Position numbers and translations under genes: made by a program. A DNA stretch of 64,000 nt from Microbacterium kyungheense (GTDB lineage Bacteria > Actinomycetota > Actinomycetes > Actinomycetales > Microbacteriaceae): positions 62,001 through 126,000 of the forward strand of contig NZ_VFPE01000006.1 of NCBI RefSeq assembly GCF_006783905.1, in the 5' to 3' direction. Positions 8,964 to 17,245 of this stretch are shown piece after piece; the first letter of the stretch is position 1; each line of letters opens with the position of its first letter. The notes beneath the pieces are model-generated. The model made no database searches and was not told the DNA's origin. It saw only the letters and a list, made by a program, of their open reading frames with translations.

Positions 8964-9392
8964 TCATTCGGCGGCCGGCTGTGCGTCGTACACGCCGCGC
9001 ACCAGCGGCGACAGGTCGGCATCGGCGGGGGCGGCCGTGTCGAGCTCGACGATCAGGCGCGCATCGTCGACGCGCAGCCGCATGACGGTGCGTCCGCGGT
9101 CCGATCGCCGATCGAGCACGAGAGTGTCGCCGTCCCAAGCGGCAGTGCCCGGCGTCTGCGGGGTGAAGCCGTACGAGTCGAACCACCAGAAGCCCCCGCC
9201 GGCTACGACGGCGTGCGCGTCGAGTCGCCCGCCCTCGCGGGTCTCGACATAGTCGAAGTGGATGCCGTCGGGCCCTGGTCTCACCGAGATCGAGGCCTGC
9301 GCCGTCCCGGCTGCCGTCCAGGCCGTCGGGAAGAGCTCCTCCTCTCCTGTCCAGTCGCCGAACAAGGACTCGAACCGGGGGGACGAAGGCAC
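8964..9392 (-). CDS. DUF1579-like beta-barrel protein of unknown function
   Basis: A 142-residue protein with the lipocalin-like pattern FxxLxGxWxGEEEL at the start, alternating strands and WWFDSYGF in the middle, resembling DUF1579 or heme/lipid-binding small barrels. No signal peptide is present, so it is cytoplasmic. GTG at 9392 lies six bases after a TAGGTT -10 box, which fits a leaderless message, and it is divergent from the acyltransferase fusion. No cofactor ligand is obvious, so I assign no activity. Confidence 0.7.
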   Translation of the reverse strand: MPSSPRFESLFGDWTGEEELFPTAWTAAGTAQASISVRPGPDGIHFDYVETREGGRLDAHAVVAGGGFWWFDSYGFTPQTPGTAAWDGDTLVLDRRSDRGRTVMRLRVDDARLIVELDTAAPADADLSPLVRGVYDAQPAAE

Positions 9393-9504
9393 GCCACGAA
9401 CCTAGCGGCCGGCGCGGGTCCCGGGGTGACGACACGGCGCCGATCCGGTCTGCGCCGGGGATTCGGCCCCGTGGGTGCGGCGTGGTCGAACCATACTGGG
9501 ATAT

Positions 9505-11499
9505 ATGCCCGCCATCGCCGCCCACGAATACTCGCCCTGGGACTTCTGGCGCGAAGCCTCCGTCGACGACCGCGAGGCTCAGCTCGCACTGCAGCGCGCA
9601 CTCGTCGACGGGCACCCCGATCATGAGCTCGGCGACGAGTGCTACATCTCGGGCCTCGCGTCGATCGACAACGACTCGCTGCGGCTCGGCGACCGCACCT
9701 ACGTCGCTGCGGGTGCGTACCTCACGGGCGATCTCGTCACCGGGGCGGACTGCAGCGTCAACCCGTACACCGTGATCCGGGGGCGCGTGAGCATGGGCGA
9801 GGGCGTGCGCATCGGCGCGCACACGTCGATCCTCGGCTTCAACCACTCGATGGAGTCGGGCACGCCCGTGTTCCGCCAGCCCCTCACATCGAAGGGCATC
9901 GTCATCGGCGACGATGTCTGGATCGGTTCGCACGTGGTGATCCTCGACGGCGTGCGCGTCGGATCGCACGCCGTGCTCGCGGCCAGCGCCGTCGTCACCA
10001 AGGACGTTCCCGAGGGCGCCGTCGTCGGAGGCAATCCGGCGCGCTTCATCCGCTGGCGCGTCGAGCCGGACGACACCGGCATCGCACCCGACGCCGCGGC
10101 AGGTGCGGCAGCCCGGGCGACAGACGACACCCCACCCGTCGAGGAAGAGGTGGATGCCCCCGCCCTCGGCCTGCTGCCGGCCCTCGCCGGCGGTCACCCC
10201 GGCCACGCCCTGTCGGATCCGGGCACTGCGGCAGAAGCGCACGCGACCGAGGCCGGACCGGAACCCGAGGCCGAGCCGGAACCGCGAGCCGAACCGGAAC
10301 TCGACGCCGAACCCGAACCGGACGCCGAACCCGAACCCGACGTCGAACCCGCGGCGCGCAGGTTCCTGCCTGCCACCGCGCCGACACTGATGACTCCTGA
10401 CCCCGCGACCGCGCACCACGCCGACGGCCTCGCCGAGCGCGTCGCCTCGTTCGCCGCGCAGGCGAAGGCCGAGGCATCCGCTGTTCTCCAGCGCGCATGG
10501 CGCGAGGACCTCGGTCTCTTCGCCGACAAGCCCGGCGTGGCGCCGACGGTGCGCGCGCAGGGCGACGCGATCGAGATCTCGGATCTGCTCCGCGACAGCG
10601 CGCCGGCGCAGGCGACCGCGGCCGCTCAGATCCGCAGGCTTCAGGAGTGGCAGGATGCCGCGACGGGCGGTGTCGCGCCCCTCGGTGCGGACGGGCATCC
10701 GCAGGCGGGCCTCGGCTTCTCGCACCCCGATGTGGCGTACCACGTGCTGAGCGTCGGGTACGCGCTGGATCTGCTGGGGTCTTCGTTCGCGGCTCCTCTC
10801 ACGTGGGTGACGGCGGCGACGCCCGACCGGGTCGTCGCGTTCTGCGAGAGTCTGCCGTGGGCCACCGACGCGTGGGGCGCCGGGCACCACATCGACGGCT
10901 TCGGCACGGCGATCCTGTGGACGAAGCGCGCGGGGCACGCGATCGCGCCTGGTGTGGAGGAGGCGCTGTTCGGCTGGCTGCTGCTGCACACCGATCCGCA
11001 CACCGGGATGTGGGGCTCGCCCGCCGCCGACGGCGATCTGCTTCCGGTCGTCAACGGCTTCTACCGCGCGTCGCGCGGCACATTCGCGCAGTTCGGCGTG
11101 CCGCTCCCCCGTCCTGAGCGCGTCATCGACACCGTGCTGCGTCACGCGCGGTCGCCGCGGTGGTTCGCACCCGGCGCGCGGAACGCCTGCAACGTCCTCG
11201 ACGTCGCCCACCCGCTGTGGCTCACGCGCGGCACCGGATATCGCGGCGACGAGGTGCGCGCACTGGCCGCCAGGCTGCTCTCGGACGCGCTGCAGACCTG
11301 GGTGCCGGGCGCCGGGTTCTCGTTCCGCGAGCCCTCACCCGCCGCGCGCGGGCTCGCCGAGACCGAGCCCGGGCTGCAGGGCACCGAGATGTGGCTCGCG
11401 ATCCTCTGGTACCTCGCCGACCTCGCCGGCGTCGCCGATGCGCTCGGCTATCGCCCCCGCGGTGTGCACCGGCCCGAGGCAGCGCTCACGCTGCCGTAG
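9505..11499 (+). CDS. LbH acyltransferase fused to a C-terminal helical domain
   Basis: A 664-residue two-domain protein. Residues about 40-185 form a left-handed beta-helix acyltransferase of the maltose/galactoside acetyltransferase type, with the catalytic His in AHTSILGFNHSM and the closing VVTKDVPEGAVVGGNPARF. A Glu-Pro-Ala linker at about 185-300 contains near-tandem AEPEP units. Residues about 300-664 are helical with paired HIDGFGTAILW, DPHTGMWGSP and TEMWLAILWYLADL segments that resemble alpha/alpha-toroid (prenyltransferase/glycosidase-like) repeats. The fusion suggests acetylation of a glycan or lipid held by the second domain, but this is inference. ATG at 9505 sits seven bases after CATACT, so it is probably leaderless. 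Confidence 0.8.
   Translation: MPAIAAHEYSPWDFWREASVDDREAQLALQRALVDGHPDHELGDECYISGLASIDNDSLRLGDRTYVAAGAYLTGDLVTGADCSVNPYTVIRGRVSMGEGVRIGAHTSILGFNHSMESGTPVFRQPLTSKGIVIGDDVWIGSHVVILDGVRVGSHAVLAASAVVTKDVPEGAVVGGNPARFIRWRVEPDDTGIAPDAAAGAAARATDDTPPVEEEVDAPALGLLPALAGGHPGHALSDPGTAAEAHATEAGPEPEAEPEPRAEPELDAEPEPDAEPEPDVEPAARRFLPATAPTLMTPDPATAHHADGLAERVASFAAQAKAEASAVLQRAWREDLGLFADKPGVAPTVRAQGDAIEISDLLRDSAPAQATAAAQIRRLQEWQDAATGGVAPLGADGHPQAGLGFSHPDVAYHVLSVGYALDLLGSSFAAPLTWVTAATPDRVVAFCESLPWATDAWGAGHHIDGFGTAILWTKRAGHAIAPGVEEALFGWLLLHTDPHTGMWGSPAADGDLLPVVNGFYRASRGTFAQFGVPLPRPERVIDTVLRHARSPRWFAPGARNACNVLDVAHPLWLTRGTGYRGDEVRALAARLLSDALQTWVPGAGFSFREPSPAARGLAETEPGLQGTEMWLAILWYLADLAGVADALGYRPRGVHRPEAALTLP
10258..10350 (+). 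repeat. In-frame Glu-Pro-Ala repeat tract
   Basis: Repeated GAACCGGAC/GCCGAACCC-type units inside the acyltransferase fusion encode about 30 residues of AEPEP-like sequence forming the acidic linker between its two domains. Such tracts vary in length between strains by slippage. Confidence 0.8.
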
Positions 11500-11504
11500 G
11501 GCCG

Positions 11505-11981
11505 TCACTCCCCGGTCTGATCCGAAGGCCAGAGCTCGGGGATGCCACCGTCCGGCCCCGCCGGCGTGATGCCATGGAACGGCGTGATGGTGCGCCAGCC
11601 CACGTCGGGATCGTCGTGCAGGAACACGATCACCCGGGCGTCGTCCTCAAGCGCCCCGACCGGGTCGGCGGGCGTCGTCGCCTCGCACGTCGCCGGCGTA
11701 GAGACGACCTCGAGCTCGTCGTCGCCGTCCCCCGTGATCCACTCGTCGACATCGACCGTCCAGATCGGCGCCTGCTCGCCGTACAGCTGCGTGGTGCCGT
11801 TCTGACCGACGATGTGGCCCGCGACGACGGCATCCGCCTCCTCCGCCGCATCGCCGGGACTGTCGAACCACACCCAGTCGACGCAGGTGTGCGATTCGCC
11901 GATCGGACCGATGCAACCCGTGAGCGCGGCGGTGGCGAGCACGCCGATGACGAATGCGGGGATCAGCCGTCGGCGGCGCAT
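11505..11981 (-). CDS. Small secreted lipoprotein, unknown function
   Basis: A 158-residue protein with a basic start (MRRRRLIP), a hydrophobic helix and the lipobox ATAALTGC, so it is predicted to be lipid-anchored on the outside of the membrane. The mature part holds two further cysteines (HTCVDW and PATCEA), likely a disulfide, and an acidic tail. No family is recognised. ATG at 11981 lies six bases after CATACT, consistent with leaderless translation. It ends six bases from the convergent acyltransferase fusion. Confidence 0.8.
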   Translation of the reverse strand: MRRRRLIPAFVIGVLATAALTGCIGPIGESHTCVDWVWFDSPGDAAEEADAVVAGHIVGQNGTTQLYGEQAPIWTVDVDEWITGDGDDELEVVSTPATCEATTPADPVGALEDDARVIVFLHDDPDVGWRTITPFHGITPAGPDGGIPELWPSDQTGE

Positions 11982-12028
11982 GAGACGAGTATGGCCTCGG
12001 GCCCGGCCCGGACGAAGAGTGGATGCCG

Positions 12029-12796
12029 TCACGCCGCGGTTCCGGCTGCCGGTATGAGCACGGCGCCCGCGGTGATGAGCTCGCGCGCGATCGGCGCATC
12101 GGCGGGCGTGTCGGTGACGATGCCGGCGGTGGCGTCGAAGGGGAGCACGCCGAAGCGGGAGGCGGCGCCGATCTTGTCGGAGCTGGCCAGGACATACGTG
12201 TCGGCGGCGCGCGAGGCGAGGGTGCGCTTCATCGCCGCCTCGTCGGGGTGGCCGGTTGTCAGACCCGCGGTGGGATGCACTCCGGTGACGCCGAGGAAGA
12301 AGGCGTCGGCGCTGATGGTGTTCGCGGTCTCGACGGCGGCGGCGCCGCTGGCCACCGCTGAGTGCTTGAACAACTGCCCGCCGATGAGGAAGACCTCGGC
12401 CGCGTGCTCGAGCAGCGCGGACGCGACCGTGGGGCTGTGGGTGATGATCGTGCACGGGAACGACCTGGGCAGCGCGTCGACCATCGCCAGCGTGGTCGTG
12501 CCCCCGTCGAGGATCACCGTGGCACCGGGCGCGATCAGCGCGACAGCCGCCGCGGCCACACGCCTCTTGCTGTCGGGCGCGACGCCGGTGCGCGTGGCGT
12601 AGTCGGCGACCGCGGGTGACGCCGGCAGGGCTCCCCCGTAGACGCGGACGGCCAGTCCCTGCGCGTCGAGTTCGCGCAGGTCCCGCCGGATGCTGTCTTC
12701 GGACAGGCCGAGCTCGCCCGCGAGCTCCTTGGCCACGACGCGTCCATCGCGCCGGAGCCGTTCCAGGATGAGGTCCTTGCGTGCGGCGGCCAGCAT
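12029..12796 (-). CDS. DeoR/GlpR family transcriptional regulator
   Basis: A 255-residue regulator. Residues about 5-57 form the DeoR winged helix (DLILERLRRDGRVVAKELAG, then LSEDSIRRDLRELDAQGLAV and RVYGGA), and the rest is the ISOCOT sugar-phosphate sensor with ILDGGTTTLAM and ADTYVLASSDKIG. Such proteins repress carbohydrate or nucleoside genes and are relieved by a phosphorylated sugar. ATG at 12796 is preferred (GAGGG upstream) over the in-frame GTG at 12826, which would place the start inside the operator repeat. It is divergent from the DUF4406-like gene and very probably controls it. Confidence 0.9.
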   Translation of the reverse strand: MLAAARKDLILERLRRDGRVVAKELAGELGLSEDSIRRDLRELDAQGLAVRVYGGALPASPAVADYATRTGVAPDSKRRVAAAAVALIAPGATVILDGGTTTLAMVDALPRSFPCTIITHSPTVASALLEHAAEVFLIGGQLFKHSAVASGAAAVETANTISADAFFLGVTGVHPTAGLTTGHPDEAAMKRTLASRAADTYVLASSDKIGAASRFGVLPFDATAGIVTDTPADAPIARELITAGAVLIPAAGTAA

Positions 12797-12814
12797 GCGG
12801 CATCCCTCGCTTTC

Positions 12815-12842
12815 TTGTTTGTGCACGTTTGTGCACTATTCT
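12815..12842 (+). promoter_or_regulatory. Promoter with tandem DeoR operator in its spacer
   Basis: A -35 TTGTTT (12815-12820), a 16-base spacer and a -10 TATTCT (12837-12842) place the transcription start at or beside the ATG at 12850, giving a leaderless message. The spacer is almost entirely two head-to-tail copies of GTTTGTGCAC (12817-12836). A repressor there would block polymerase directly; the adjacent DeoR protein is the obvious candidate. Confidence 0.65.
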
Positions 12843-12849
12843 GCCTGTT

Positions 12850-13221
12850 ATGACCCACCCTATGCTGATTCTCATCGCCGGCCCTTACGCATCGGGCACC
12901 GGGGGCGATCCCGAACTGATGGCCCGCAACCTCACGCGTCTCGAAGAGGCCGCCTGGCCGATCTTCCGCGCCGGACACGTGCCGATGATCGGCGAGTGGG
13001 TGGCGCTGCCGGTGCTGGCGAGCGCCAGCGCGGACGGACCGGGCGATCCGCTCGCAGCCGAGGTGATGTACCCCACCGCCGAACGCCTGCTGCAGCACTG
13101 CGATGCCGTCCTGCGTCTGCCCGGCGAGTCCCGTGGCGCCGACCAGGACGTCGCCATCGCGCAGGCACGCGGCATCCCGGTCTACCGCTCTCTCGACGAG
13201 GTGCCCGGGATCGCCGCCTGA
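12850..13221 (+). CDS. DUF4406-like nucleoside-deoxyribosyltransferase-fold protein
   Basis: A 123-residue cytoplasmic protein starting MTHPMLILIAGPYASGTGG. The AGPY start, the following MARNLTRLEEAA helix and the ADQDVAIAQARGIPVY end are features of the Rossmann-like DUF4406/nucleoside 2-deoxyribosyltransferase fold. Members cleave or transfer N-glycosidic bonds of nucleosides or nucleotides, but I cannot confirm the catalytic Glu pair here. ATG at 12850 has no ribosome site and lies seven bases after the -10 box. Divergent DeoR control suggests induction by a sugar or deoxyribose phosphate. Confidence 0.8.
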   Translation: MTHPMLILIAGPYASGTGGDPELMARNLTRLEEAAWPIFRAGHVPMIGEWVALPVLASASADGPGDPLAAEVMYPTAERLLQHCDAVLRLPGESRGADQDVAIAQARGIPVYRSLDEVPGIAA

Positions 13222-13233
13222 CAGGCCCCGGAG

Positions 13234-13833
13234 TCAGCGGGGCTCGGGCGGCGTCGCGCGCGCGAGCCCCGCGTACCGCAAGTCGGCCCGCTCGCGCGGC
13301 GAGAAGCGAGCAGCGAAGTCCCGCTCGTTCGGCACCCAGACCTCGTTCCACAGCGACGTGTGGTGGCGGCCGAGCGCGGCATCCCGAGCCATCCCCTGCC
13401 GCTGCGCGGACGCGAGGTCCACGTCGCACCAGACGGTGAGGTCGAGCGCGGGCAGAGCCGCGGGATGGAACAGGCCGATGAGGTCGACCACCATGATCCG
13501 GCCGGCAGGAACGGGCTCCGGGGCGCCGAGGGCGCGCGCCGTCCAGTCGTAGCGGCGGAACAGTCCCGGCGTCCCGGCACGGAAAGGCTCGAGCACCTCG
13601 GCGACCAGTCGCTCGCGCTCGACGCCATCCCAGTCCGTCGAACGTCGATGCGACCTGGCCGGGTCCAGGAAGTCGTCGCCGCGCATCCGCACGGCGTCGT
13701 CCAACCGCGCCACGAGTGCGCGGGCGAGCGTGGACTTGCCCGACCCCGCAAAGCCTGACACCCCGATGACCACGGGACGGGATGCCGCCACCGCCGCGTC
13801 TTGGATGGCGCCGGTCAGCTCGTCGAGATCCAT
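13234..13833 (-). CDS. Uridine-kinase-like P-loop kinase
   Basis: A 199-residue P-loop NTPase with Walker A GFAGSGKST near residue 30, a substrate-side MRGDDFLDP and a Walker-B-like IMVVDLIGLF. Layout and length fit the uridine-kinase/phosphoribulokinase group (Udk-like) in actinobacteria that phosphorylates nucleosides or related small molecules. ATG at 13833 follows a TAGCCT box by seven bases, suggesting a leaderless message; GrpB starts divergently 30 bases away. Substrate identity is not fixed by sequence. Confidence 0.82.
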   Translation of the reverse strand: MDLDELTGAIQDAAVAASRPVVIGVSGFAGSGKSTLARALVARLDDAVRMRGDDFLDPARSHRRSTDWDGVERERLVAEVLEPFRAGTPGLFRRYDWTARALGAPEPVPAGRIMVVDLIGLFHPAALPALDLTVWCDVDLASAQRQGMARDAALGRHHTSLWNEVWVPNERDFAARFSPRERADLRYAGLARATPPEPR

Positions 13834-13863
13834 CCCGCCCAGGCTAACTGGAATGCTGGAGGC

Positions 13864-14403
13864 GTGGCCGTCACCGTCGTCCCCTCCTCCCCCGAATGGC
13901 CCGCGCTCTTCTCCCGCATCGCCGCCGACCTCGCGGACGCGCTGGCCGACGTTCCCGTGGTGGCGATCGAGCACGTCGGGTCCACGTCTGTGCCGGGGCT
14001 GGCCGCGAAGCCCATCATCGACGTCGACGTCATCGTCCGGCGTGAGAACGTCGCCCCTGCGATCGCGGCACTCGTCGCGGCGGGCTACACGCATCGGGGC
14101 GACCTCGGCGTCACCGACCGCGAGTCGATGGCAGAGCCGGACGAGCCCCGACGCAATGTGTACGTGTGCGTGGAGGGCACGCTGCACGTGCGCAACCACC
14201 TCGCCGTGCGCGACATCCTGCGTCGCAGGCCCGACCTCCGCGACCGCTACGGTGCGGTGAAGACGACGCTCGCGGAGGACCCCGACCTCGAGATCGGCGC
14301 ATACCTCGCGGGCAAGTCCCCTGTGCTGCAGGAGGTGCTCGCCGAATCGGACCTCACGGACGCCGAGAAGGATGCGATCCTGCGCCTGAACACCGGCACC
14401 TGA
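13864..14403 (+). CDS. GrpB family nucleotidyltransferase-fold protein
   Basis: A 179-residue UPF0157/GrpB protein with the signature EHVGSTSVPGLAAKPIID (the GSTS and the DVD that follows form the nucleotidyltransferase metal site), RNHLAVRD in the middle and the helical end YLAGKSPVLQEVL. The family is widespread and often fused to CoaE; activity is poorly defined. GTG at 13864 is the first plausible start; GGAG lies very close to it, so initiation may be leaderless. It shares a short divergent space with the kinase gene. Confidence 0.88.
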   Translation: MAVTVVPSSPEWPALFSRIAADLADALADVPVVAIEHVGSTSVPGLAAKPIIDVDVIVRRENVAPAIAALVAAGYTHRGDLGVTDRESMAEPDEPRRNVYVCVEGTLHVRNHLAVRDILRRRPDLRDRYGAVKTTLAEDPDLEIGAYLAGKSPVLQEVLAESDLTDAEKDAILRLNTGT

Positions 14404-14422
14404 CGCCGCCCGGGCTCCCGGC

Positions 14423-14456
14423 CGTTGAGCGAGCGACGAAGGAGCGAGACGAAACG
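14423..14456. repeat. Dispersed GAGCGAGCGACGAAGGAGCG-type intergenic repeat
   Basis: CGTTGAGCGAGCGACGAAGG and the continuing GAGCGAGACGAAACG resemble a purine-rich repeat I have seen in intergenic spaces of Microbacteriaceae. TCAACG at 14491-14496 is an inverted match to its CGTTGA end. It lies between the convergent grpB and pfkB genes. Function is unknown. Confidence 0.5.
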
Positions 14457-14490
14457 CCCCGGCCGCGCGGGCGAGCCCGGGCGCATACGG

Positions 14491-15390
14491 TCAACGACCG
14501 TGCGCCGGCGCCGCGGCCACCGCCGGGTGCAGGTGCTCGGACGCGAGTGCGACCGTCGCCTGGCGCGCACCGGCGGCGAGGCATTCTTCCAGGCCTGCGC
14601 CGCCGAGCGACGCTGCCAGGAAGCCGGCGAAGAACGCGTCGCCGGCGCCGTTCGTGTCGACGACCTCGACGGGAACGGCGGGCACCGCGGCCCGCTCCCC
14701 CTTCGCAGACAGAGCGATCGCGCCCTCCGCGCCCCGCGTGCAGACGGCGAGGCGCGGGCCGCGGTCGAGGCAGCGCTGCATCAGCCCCCACGGGTCGTCC
14801 GTGCCGTCGTCGTTCATGAAGACGACGTCGGCCGCGCGCAGGAAGGGCTCGTGGAACGCCGACGCACCGTCGTAGTCGTGCAGGTCGGTCCAGATCGGAG
14901 TTCCGGCGGCGCCCTCCCGCCGCCGCTCGACCAGGGCCGCACCGAGCTCGCTCAGGTCGACGACGGCGACCTCGGCCTCACCCAGCGCGGCCTCGATGCG
15001 CTCGAGATCCGCGGCCGTCGGCGACGACGGCGTGGCGAGATAGAGGCTCACCCGATCCCCCGTCGGCGTCATGAGATTCGCGTGACGCTCGGTCCGTTCG
15101 GAGTGATATGCCTCTACGGGCACATTCGCCGCGCGCAGCGCGGCGGCCACTCGTAGCCCGTCGTCGTCGTGTCCGATCAGTGCGTGCAGCACCACGTCGG
15201 CACCCCGATCGGCGAGGTGCAGCACCTTGCCCGCGGACGTCCCGCCGAGGGTGTGGTGGTCGCCGAGCGCGAACTGCATGTGGGGCACCGGCTCGGGCAG
15301 CCGATCGAGGGTGATCACGTGGTTCCATGAGGCCGGGCCGCACACGGCGATCCTCGGAGCGGGGGAGGAAGAGCCGGAGGCGGGATGCAT
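14491..15390 (-). CDS. PfkB family carbohydrate kinase
   Basis: A 299-residue ribokinase-fold kinase. The substrate-side motif GGTSAGKVLHLADRG sits near residue 50 and the C-terminal ATP/catalytic motif DTNGAGDAFFAGF near 250, with the Asp as base. It phosphorylates a sugar, probably a ketose, deoxyribose or sugar acid, in the cytoplasm. ATG at 15390 follows a TTTACT box by six bases (leaderless), and a LacI-type palindrome covers the -35 region, so the gene is likely substrate-induced. It lies just downstream of the uronate operon but has its own promoter, and it is distinct from the operon's KdgK. Confidence 0.9.
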   Translation of the reverse strand: MHPASGSSSPAPRIAVCGPASWNHVITLDRLPEPVPHMQFALGDHHTLGGTSAGKVLHLADRGADVVLHALIGHDDDGLRVAAALRAANVPVEAYHSERTERHANLMTPTGDRVSLYLATPSSPTAADLERIEAALGEAEVAVVDLSELGAALVERRREGAAGTPIWTDLHDYDGASAFHEPFLRAADVVFMNDDGTDDPWGLMQRCLDRGPRLAVCTRGAEGAIALSAKGERAAVPAVPVEVVDTNGAGDAFFAGFLAASLGGAGLEECLAAGARQATVALASEHLHPAVAAAPAHGR

Positions 15391-15421
15391 CCGGTCAGTA
15401 AACCAGGTTTCCGCCCCGAAG

Positions 15422-15435
15422 TGTAAGCGCTTGCA
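15422..15435 (-). promoter_or_regulatory. LacI-family operator upstream of pfkB
   Basis: TGTAAGCGCTTGCA is a near-perfect palindrome with the CG centre typical of LacI/CcpA-type operators. It overlaps the probable -35 (CTTACA on the minus strand), with the -10 TTTACT about 18 bases on, so a bound repressor would block initiation. No separate LacI gene is adjacent. Confidence 0.65.
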
Positions 15436-15448
15436 GTCCTGGCCGGCT

Positions 15449-17245
15449 TTACTCCTCGCGCGGTCCGAGGTCGGGCTGGGCGACGAAGCGCACCACGAGC
15501 TCGGCCACGCGGTCGAGCTCGACCATCACGACGGTGTTCTCCCCCGCGCGCAGCGCTGCCGCAGGCACGTAGAGGGTGCGCTGCGGGCCGTTCGACCAGT
15601 ACCTGCCGAGCAGGAAGCCGTTGACCAGGGCGTAGCCCTTGCCCCAGCCGGCAGTGCCGAGGAACAGGTCGGCGGGTGCGTCGAGCGCGAACGAACCGCG
15701 ACGCACGAACGGACCGACCGGCGCCCGACCGTCCGCAGCGACCGTGCCCGACTCCCCGAGCCGCGCCACATCGATCGGCGCCGCCGTCCAGTCGGTGACC
15801 GGCGCGCCGTCCAGGAAAACGCCACCGACCAGGCCTTTCGCCTCGCCGAGGCGTACGTCGTAGTTCACCCGGCCCTGCTCCTCGACCAGCACGCGGAGGC
15901 GTCCGGCGCCCGGTACGACGAGGGCATCCTCGCCGCGGGTGCGCGACAGCGTACCGACCGGCGCGCCGTTCAGCGACACCCACGCGTGGTCGCGCACCTC
16001 GCCGAAGCGCAGCACTCCCCCGGCCGGCAGGTCGGTCTCGTAGGCGACCAGCGCGCTCAGGTGCCCGAGCTCCTCGAAAGTCGGCGGCGTGTCGTGGCGG
16101 ACCGTGGATGCCTCTAGCGCCGCGTCCACCGGCAGCACCGGCACCTCGAACACGGGTGCCGCGTGACCGACCACGGGGACCTCGTCGGGCACCGGCGCAT
16201 ACCGGGCGATCACGTCGCGGAAGGCGAAGAACTTCTCCGTCGGGCGTCCGGCTTCGTCCAGCGGGGCGTCGTAGTCGTACGACGTGACGATCGGCAGGTA
16301 GCGGCCCTTGTGGTTCGCACCGTTGGTCAGACCGAAGTTCGTGCCGCCGTGGAACATGTAGAAGTTCACCGACGCGCCGGCCGACAGCAGCGCATCGAGC
16401 TCGGCGGCGGAGTCGGCGGCCGAAGTGGTGTGGTGCGTGGCGCCCCACCAGTCGAACCAGCCGTCCCAGAACTCGGCGCACATGAGAGGACCGGTCGGCT
16501 GGTGGCGGCGCAGGGTGGCGAGGCGTTCCGGAGCGCGCGACCCGAACGAGCCCGTGAGGTGCACCCCGTCGACGCTGCCGTCGCTGAGCATCTGATCGGT
16601 CGGCTGGTCGATCGTGGTGAGCGGCACCGTGATGCCGGCATCCCTCGTCACACGCACGAGGTGCTCGAGGTAGGCGGTGTCGGAGCCGTAGGCGCCGTAC
16701 TCGTTCTCGATCTGCACCAGGACGACAGGTCCGCCCCGATCGATCTGCCGCGGCGCGACGATGTCGTACACGCGCTGCAAGTACGCCGTCACCTCGGCGA
16801 GGTACGACGGCTCCGACCGGCGCAGCCCGATGCCCGGCATCCCGGTCAGCCACACTGGCAGCCCGCCATTATGCCATTCCGCGCATATGTAGGGTCCCGG
16901 CCGCACGATCGCGTGCATCCCCTCGGCCGCGACCAGGTCCAGGAACCCGCCCAGGTCGTTCCACCCGGTCGCGTCCCACTCGCCGCGCACCGGTTCGTGG
17001 GCGTTCCACGCGACATATGTCTCGATGGTGTTCAGCCCCATGAGCCGAGCCTTGCGGATGCGGTCCGCCCACTGGCCCGGGTGCACGCGGAAGTAGTGCA
17101 GGGCGCCCGACAGCACGCGGAACGGCTCTCCGTCGAGCAGGAAGTCGGTCTCTCCGATCGCAAAGGATCGTGGTTCGCCGGTCACGCTCTGCTGTGTCGA
17201 GTCGCCGAACGCGACAGGGGAGTCGCCGTCGACCGTCGGGGTCAC
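15449..17245 (-). CDS. Beta-galactosidase, glycoside hydrolase family 35
   Basis: A 598-residue GH35 retaining glycosidase. The TIM barrel shows SGALHYFRVHP, NTIETYVAWNAHEP, the acid/base Glu in LVQIENEYG (about residue 185) and the nucleophile Glu in CAEFWDGWFDWWG (about 260); C-terminal beta-sandwich domains include WVSLNGAPVG and YWSNGPQRTLYVP. There is no signal peptide, so it acts on imported galactosides. GTG at 17245 overlaps the aldolase stop as GTGA, implying translational coupling; this start replaces a longer frame running into the aldolase gene. It is the last gene of the uronate operon, suggesting galactose residues in the imported oligosaccharide. Confidence 0.92.
   Translation of the reverse strand: MTPTVDGDSPVAFGDSTQQSVTGEPRSFAIGETDFLLDGEPFRVLSGALHYFRVHPGQWADRIRKARLMGLNTIETYVAWNAHEPVRGEWDATGWNDLGGFLDLVAAEGMHAIVRPGPYICAEWHNGGLPVWLTGMPGIGLRRSEPSYLAEVTAYLQRVYDIVAPRQIDRGGPVVLVQIENEYGAYGSDTAYLEHLVRVTRDAGITVPLTTIDQPTDQMLSDGSVDGVHLTGSFGSRAPERLATLRRHQPTGPLMCAEFWDGWFDWWGATHHTTSAADSAAELDALLSAGASVNFYMFHGGTNFGLTNGANHKGRYLPIVTSYDYDAPLDEAGRPTEKFFAFRDVIARYAPVPDEVPVVGHAAPVFEVPVLPVDAALEASTVRHDTPPTFEELGHLSALVAYETDLPAGGVLRFGEVRDHAWVSLNGAPVGTLSRTRGEDALVVPGAGRLRVLVEEQGRVNYDVRLGEAKGLVGGVFLDGAPVTDWTAAPIDVARLGESGTVAADGRAPVGPFVRRGSFALDAPADLFLGTAGWGKGYALVNGFLLGRYWSNGPQRTLYVPAAALRAGENTVVMVELDRVAELVVRFVAQPDLGPREE

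Noticed and set aside
10258..10350. Tandem repeat as a possible CRISPR or satellite
   Set aside because: It is an in-frame Glu-Pro-Ala coding tract, not spaced repeats.
8923..11211. Long minus-strand frame of 762 codons
   Set aside because: It is antisense to the acyltransferase fusion and runs through tRNA-proximal sequence; no recognisable protein.
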